This document shows positions 60,230 to 64,000 of a DNA stretch of 64,000 nt, one piece after another. Origin of the DNA: Photobacterium rosenbergii (GTDB lineage Bacteria; Pseudomonadota; Gammaproteobacteria; Enterobacterales; Vibrionaceae); contig NZ_PYMB01000001.1 in NCBI RefSeq assembly GCF_003026455.1, positions 1,240,001 to 1,304,000 on the forward strand, written 5' to 3'. Every line of letters starts with the position of its first letter. Position 1 is the stretch's first letter. A program made the translations under genes and the position numbers. The notes under the pieces are model-generated. The model did not search any database. It was not told the DNA's origin and saw nothing but the letters and a program-made list of their open reading frames with translations.

Positions 60230-60547
60230 GCTAACTCTCTTATATCAATGAAAGTGTATGGGGATTGGTATAAATCAATTAATGCTATTGTAATACAATA
60301 AGGGGAATAGTCACCACCCTGACACGAATTTTTACTTATTTCGTGATATGGCGATATGCAACAAAGCGCAATAATGACACTAAAACAAAATGCTATGCAT
60401 CCAGTTTTACTTAGGCGAATTTAAAGATGGGGCGAGTTTTAAAACATAGCCAAGGAACAGGCTTCTGACCAATCCCCCTCCTCTCCATGTCTATGAGATT
60501 GCAGGAGGATTGATAACAGATAGAACTGGAGAGATGTTGGATAGCCC
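60230..60547. other. Intergenic region upstream of the lyase gene
   Basis: About 320 bases holding the promoter of the lyase gene. No named RNA or repeat found. An open frame at 60411-60593 on the minus strand overlaps the GNAT end and has no ribosome site. Confidence 0.35.
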
Positions 60548-61018
60548 TTAGGCCGGCAGTGTCGAGAAACTCTGGCGGGTTACCGGTCCCCAATACGGGT
60601 CCTGGTAGATATCTTCCACATAGCTTTCTTGGGTAAAAGCACCAATGGCCCTGCGCCAGAACGCGATAGCATGTACCGCACTATCGATTTGCTTGCTCTC
60701 CCACTCGCCGGGCATCATGGCAAACAATTGATGGGCAAACTGCTGCCCCATCTTGTTCTTGCGGAAAATAGGCACGACGTAGAAATCGCACACTTCGTAA
60801 TGACCCGCAGACGTCTCCGCAATCGCTGCCAATCCAGCCGGTGCATTGTCGATATAAAGCAGGAATCCCATCACGTTGCCGCCAATCAAGGTATCCATAG
60901 CGAACAGCCCATTTTCATCAGGCATTTTCTTGGTATAGACGGAGAACTCTGCCTCATAGGGTTGCGACAGGTTGAGGTAGGTTTGCATGTTGGTCTGATC
61001 GACACTGACAATTTTCAC
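60548..61018 (-). CDS. GNAT family N-acetyltransferase
   Basis: About 156 residues from GTG 61018 (MKIVSVDQTN), with GGAAG 5 bases upstream; the frame extends to ATG 61045, but that start overlaps a Fur-box-like sequence. GNAT fold with FLLYIDNAPAGLAAIAETSAGHYEVCDFYVVPIFRKNKMGQQFAHQLF, including the acetyl-CoA loop RKNKMG. Acetyl acceptor unknown. Its Fur-box suggests a link to iron supply. Confidence 0.82.
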   Translation of the reverse strand: MKIVSVDQTNMQTYLNLSQPYEAEFSVYTKKMPDENGLFAMDTLIGGNVMGFLLYIDNAPAGLAAIAETSAGHYEVCDFYVVPIFRKNKMGQQFAHQLFAMMPGEWESKQIDSAVHAIAFWRRAIGAFTQESYVEDIYQDPYWGPVTRQSFSTLPA

Positions 61019-61036
61019 GGTGGCTTCCACTAGGCT

Positions 61037-61049
61037 GATTATCATTATC
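61037..61049 (-). promoter_or_regulatory. Fur-box-like site upstream of the GNAT gene
   Basis: On the minus strand GATAATGATAATC, identical to the first 13 bases of the Fur consensus GATAATGATAATCATTATC, lies about 20 bases before the GTG start. Strong site for iron-dependent repression. Confidence 0.6.
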
Positions 61050-61154
61050 TTCTTAGGCTATTACAGCCCAGTGGATACCGCAATAAACACCTAGCAGCAG
61101 GAAGTTAGAGGATGCTAGGTGTCTACTGCTAGGTGCGCCTGTAGCCAGGGGCCA

Positions 61155-62465
61155 TCAAGCTTGGAGGCACTTCTGTTTAACTTGAGAAATGAATGGGTAC
61201 AGGAAGGCAAAACGGCCAACATAGAACAGGGTAAAAGCAAGCCATAGCCCGTGGTTACCCATACTGTCTACCGTAAAGTAAGTGACAATCAGGAAGACAA
61301 CCAAAGTCGCGATACTTGAATCACGAACCGGACGGGTGGTGCCAGTTCCAGTAAATATGCCGTATACCGTCAGGCCATAACCCGCTACCAACGGGAACAG
61401 CAATAGCCAAGCCGACATACCTTCGAACAAATCAATGATCGATGGGATCTGGGTAAACAACAGGACCAAGTCATCCTTGAACAGGGCAATGAAAGCGGTC
61501 ATCACGACCACAAACAACGTAGTCCATTGGAAATTTAGCTTAAGCACGTCTTTGAGCAAGCCAGGGTTCTTTTCACCCACAGCCTTTCCGGAAAACACGC
61601 TCGATGCATTGGCAACACCATCGAACATATAGCTGATGATAAAGGTTACCTGCATCAGGATAGCATTGGTCGCCAGCACATCCGCCCCCAAACGTGAACC
61701 GGTTCGTGCCATCATGTTGAAGAAAATCAAAATACAAACAGTCCGCAGCATCAAGTCGGTATTTGATGAAATAATGGTCTTGAGATCGGCTTTACTGATC
61801 TTTGCCATGCCAAGGTACTGCCACAGTGAAAAATCACTTGTTTTCAAAATCAACGCCATACCGATAGCAAAGGTGGTTGCCTGAGCAATCAAACTGGCAA
61901 ACGCCACCCCGGCGACACCGAAGTCAAACCAGAGAACGAAAATGGCATCTAGGATAATATTGAGCACATTACCAAAGACTTGGGTAAACAGGACTTCCTT
62001 CACCTTCGCCTGCCCCATCAACCAACCTATAACGGTATAATTAAGCAGTACCAGCGGGGCACCAAATATGAGGATATCAAAGTAGGTCTTGGCGTGGACG
62101 GCAACATCCGCTGCGGGTTCTATTACCCATAAAGCCCCCTGCCAAATAAGCGACTGGGTCAAAATAAAGATCAATCCCACTAGCCCTGACAGCATAAAAG
62201 GGCGGATCAAACTGCTGGCTTTGGCTTCATTGCAGTTCTTGCCCATGGCAATAGCACTCTGTCCGGTTGTACTGACCCGAAAAAAGCCAAACAACCAGTA
62301 GAGCGTGTTCATTATAACGGTACCGATAGCCACCCCGCCTATTAATTCAGCAACACCCAAGCGGCCAATAACAGCGGTATCGACAGCACCAAGCAAAGGT
62401 TGGGTGACGGTCGAAATAATAAACGGAATTGCAATCTTGTAATAATCTTTGTTTGTTAAAGCCAT
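61155..62465 (-). CDS. MATE family efflux transporter
   Basis: 436 residues, 12 membrane helices in two halves. DinF-like start (YYKIAIPFIISTVTQPLLGAVDTAVIGRLG) with the AVDTAVIGRLG motif and the second half LGADVLATNAILMQVTFIISYM. Exchanges cationic or other compounds for Na+ or H+; exported substrate unknown. Divergent from an ABC transporter with a Fur-box-like site between, so a siderophore export role is conceivable. Confidence 0.9.
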   Translation of the reverse strand: MALTNKDYYKIAIPFIISTVTQPLLGAVDTAVIGRLGVAELIGGVAIGTVIMNTLYWLFGFFRVSTTGQSAIAMGKNCNEAKASSLIRPFMLSGLVGLIFILTQSLIWQGALWVIEPAADVAVHAKTYFDILIFGAPLVLLNYTVIGWLMGQAKVKEVLFTQVFGNVLNIILDAIFVLWFDFGVAGVAFASLIAQATTFAIGMALILKTSDFSLWQYLGMAKISKADLKTIISSNTDLMLRTVCILIFFNMMARTGSRLGADVLATNAILMQVTFIISYMFDGVANASSVFSGKAVGEKNPGLLKDVLKLNFQWTTLFVVVMTAFIALFKDDLVLLFTQIPSIIDLFEGMSAWLLLFPLVAGYGLTVYGIFTGTGTTRPVRDSSIATLVVFLIVTYFTVDSMGNHGLWLAFTLFYVGRFAFLYPFISQVKQKCLQA

Positions 62466-62573
62466 GATCTATATCGTTCAGATGTAATATTTTGAGGCGT
62501 TTCTTGGGCCAGCAAAAAGCCCCTAAAGGCACTCGCTGAGAAAGAATCGGAGTGCTTTATTTACCCAACTTAA

Positions 62574-62602
62574 GGCAGGTTCGAATCTGTCACTCGGCAC
62601 GA
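62574..62602 (+). other. tRNA 3'-end-like fragment
   Basis: GGCAGGTTCGAATCTGTC followed by ACTCGGCACGA looks like a T arm and acceptor strand ending in a damaged CCA. No 5' tRNA half can be found upstream. It may be a remnant tRNA end, as left by integrative elements, or chance. Confidence 0.2.
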
Positions 62603-62763
62603 AATGAGAATTATTACCACAGAAGCTCATTATTTCCTAATCTTTTCATAAATTATAAAACTGCAAAAAATAACACTTTTAGGGCAAAAAAGTGCATAAA
62701 TGCGTTTTTTTACCATGAAAGTACTATTTATTATTCAACACAGCCTCTTGTCATACTTTAAAA

Positions 62764-62776
62764 AATGATTATCATT
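62764..62776. promoter_or_regulatory. Fur-box-like site upstream of the ABC transporter genes
   Basis: AATGATTATCATT matches 12 of 13 bases of the Fur core AATGATAATCATT. It is palindromic and lies 30 bases before the ABC gene at 62807. Confidence 0.55.
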
Positions 62777-62806
62777 GTTACTTTATAACATTACATTGAT
62801 AGCCAG

Positions 62807-63562
62807 ATGACCGCACCACTACTTTCCGTCAGCCAGTTAAGTCTCATTCACGACAAAGGTTCGCTGTTTAAGAACATCGCATTCGAAGTCAATGCTGGAG
62901 AAATCTTGGCGGTAATGGGGCCATCGGGTATCGGTAAGTCAATGATGTCAAAAGCCATTGCTGGATTCCTGCCCAAAGGTATTCAACCGCAAGGCGAAAT
63001 ACGTATTGCGGGTAATGAAGTTGCCCAAATAAACTTGCTAAAGCGCACTCCAGAGCAACGTGCTGCGGTTATTTTCCAAGACCCACTTCAGGCTTTGAAC
63101 CCTCTGGCTCGCATCGGCACGCAACTGAGCTTAGCGCTCAGTGCGGGGAATTCTAAAAAAGGTTCGGGCAAAGACGTCATCTGTTCTTTGCTTAGCCAGC
63201 TTGGTTTTGAACAGCCGGAACAAACTCTCAAACACTATCCAAGCCAGCTTTCAGGCGGCCAGCGCCAGCGAATTTGTATTGCCATGGCACTGCTTGGCAG
63301 TGCACAGGTTCTCATCGCCGATGAACCAACCAGCGCATTGGACCCCGTGACCGAGAGAGAAATCCTCGATTTGCTAAGAAGCAGCATCAAGCAGCAGGGC
63401 ATTGCCGGCGTCTTAATCACCCATGATCTTCACAGTGCGCTAGCTTGTGACAAGCTCGTAGTCATCGATGAAGGGCAAATGGTGGCCTACGGCAAACCAC
63501 AACAAGCCCTGCTGCAAAGCCAACACCCATTCTGCCACCAGCTACGCCAGTTGATGGTATAG
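62807..63562 (+). CDS. ABC importer ATP-binding protein, NikD/DppD-like
   Basis: 251 residues. Walker A GPSGIGKSM (about 38-46; GKSM rather than GKST), signature LSGGQRQRICIAMALLG, Walker B VLIADEPTSALD, H-loop LITHDLHSAL. The AEDP-like peptide/nickel family, first of two ATPases. Position behind a Fur-box-like site suggests import of a metal-chelator complex or of peptides under iron limitation. Followed by 8 bases and the partner ATPase. Confidence 0.88.
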   Translation: MTAPLLSVSQLSLIHDKGSLFKNIAFEVNAGEILAVMGPSGIGKSMMSKAIAGFLPKGIQPQGEIRIAGNEVAQINLLKRTPEQRAAVIFQDPLQALNPLARIGTQLSLALSAGNSKKGSGKDVICSLLSQLGFEQPEQTLKHYPSQLSGGQRQRICIAMALLGSAQVLIADEPTSALDPVTEREILDLLRSSIKQQGIAGVLITHDLHSALACDKLVVIDEGQMVAYGKPQQALLQSQHPFCHQLRQLMV

Positions 63563-63570
63563 GAGCACAC

Positions 63571-64000
63571 ATGCATCATCACAACAGGGGGTCGGCCCAA
63601 CTTCGTTTCGACAATGTCAGTGTGCATTACTACTCAAGGCCAAGTTGGCTAGGCGGAAAGCCCTTCGTCGCGCTGAACAAACTGAATTTAAATGTTGATC
63701 AGCAAAGCCTAGCAATTGTCGGCCCTTCCGGTGCGGGCAAGTCGACCTTGATTGAATTACTATTCGGCCTGCGACAAATCAGTGAAGGTGAGGTCTACCT
63801 TTGCGAGCAACCGCTTTCTCAAATTTCGGCACAGCAACGCCAGCAACTGTGCCGACACATCCAGCTTATCCCGCAGGAGCCGCACACTAGCCTGAATCCT
63901 TATTACACAGTGAGGGAGATTCTGACAGAGCCACAACACTGTGTAGGTATGACCGAAGGTTGCGAACAACGTCTGCTGCAGGCCCTTGCTGATGTCAACT
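63571..64000 (+). CDS. ABC importer ATP-binding protein, NikE/DppF-like (cut by window edge)
   Basis: About 143 residues visible. His-rich start (MHHHNRG). Walker A GPSGAGKSTLIELLFG and Q-loop IQLIPQEPHTSLNPYYTVREIL, with the SLNP motif of the oligopeptide/nickel transporter group. ATG 63571 has TAGGAGC upstream. Pairs with the preceding ATPase; the permeases and binding protein should lie beyond the right edge. Confidence 0.88.
   Translation, partial: MHHHNRGSAQLRFDNVSVHYYSRPSWLGGKPFVALNKLNLNVDQQSLAIVGPSGAGKSTLIELLFGLRQISEGEVYLCEQPLSQISAQQRQQLCRHIQLIPQEPHTSLNPYYTVREILTEPQHCVGMTEGCEQRLLQALADVN

Larger units (their letters stand above)
62466..62806. other. Intergenic region between MATE and ABC transporter genes
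   Basis: About 340 bases with divergent promoters. It contains the tRNA-like fragment, a hairpin with GCACTC/GAGTGC arms (about 62529-62556) and the Fur-box-like site. No coding frame is convincing. Confidence 0.4.

Noticed and set aside
1..64000. CRISPR arrays, insertion sequences, prophage or toxin-antitoxin genes
   Set aside because: No regularly spaced repeats, transposase, integrase or phage motifs were seen on either strand.

Overview
This window looks like a chromosomal segment of a marine gammaproteobacterium, most likely a member of the Vibrionaceae (Photobacterium, Vibrio or Grimontia type). The basis is close resemblance to enterobacterial and vibrio families (MngA/MngR, DadA, DUF808, CRY-DASH), a standard bacterial tRNA-Ser, strong Shine-Dalgarno sequences, and a catabolic gene set suited to algal and animal polymers. 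Genus is an inference only.

Layout. (1) 1-1.7 kb: divergent mngA (PTS EIIABC for mannosylglycerate-type substrates, cut by the window edge) and its GntR/UTRA regulator mngR. (2) 2.1-5.0 kb: a large secreted protein with a Cys-containing C-terminal sorting tail of JDVT-CTERM type, followed by a small glutamic-type intramembrane protease of MrtJ type; together they look like a dedicated one-target protein-sorting system. (3) 5.0-8.6 kb: AT-rich accessory DNA with a DUF2202 protein, a decaying VpsT/CsgD-like regulator, an XRE-type regulator and a LysR regulator. (4) 9.1-12.9 kb: CRY-DASH photolyase, then two copies of an undescribed 37-40 residue CC...CxxC mini-protein gene, each followed by an antisense GlxA/AraC-type regulator. 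One of those regulators is intact and the other is a pseudogene, so this is a decayed tandem duplication. (5) 13-17.6 kb: LysE exporter, lipoprotein, GAF-GGDEF cyclase, small secreted protein, tRNA-Ser(UGA), DUF808 protein. (6) 17.9-22.5 kb: heme-copper cytochrome c oxidase operon with a subunit II-cytochrome c fusion, subunit I, two different subunit III genes and a subunit IV. (7) 22.5-31.6 kb: patatin lipoprotein, nitroreductase, VOC protein, and an operon under a LacI regulator (ABC importer, phosphodiesterase, isolated GlpD C-terminal domain).

(8) 32.8-43.9 kb: a minus-strand sugar operon with a divergent AraC regulator. In transcription order it encodes an isomerase, a PfkB kinase, a class II aldolase, a YidK-type Na+ symporter, an epimerase-like protein, an aldehyde dehydrogenase, an APH-fold kinase and a divergent enolase. 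The simplest reading is aldose -> ketose -> ketose-1-P -> DHAP + glyceraldehyde, then glyceraldehyde -> glycerate -> 2-phosphoglycerate -> PEP. (9) 44.6-50.3 kb: a complete fermentative agmatine deiminase system (putrescine carbamoyltransferase, TetR, carbamate kinase, antiporter, agmatine deiminase). (10) 50.5-57.9 kb: two small membrane-associated proteins, dadA with a divergent LysR gene, an unrecognised 12-TM-like membrane protein, a DsdC-like LysR and a NagE-like PTS EIICB. (11) 58.2-64 kb: a cytoplasmic heparinase II/III-type lyase, GNAT, MATE, and the start of a NikDE/DppDF-type ABC transporter. Two Fur-box-like sites lie in this last part.

Most gene calls rest on reading motifs directly and recalling family sequences; no database search was run.
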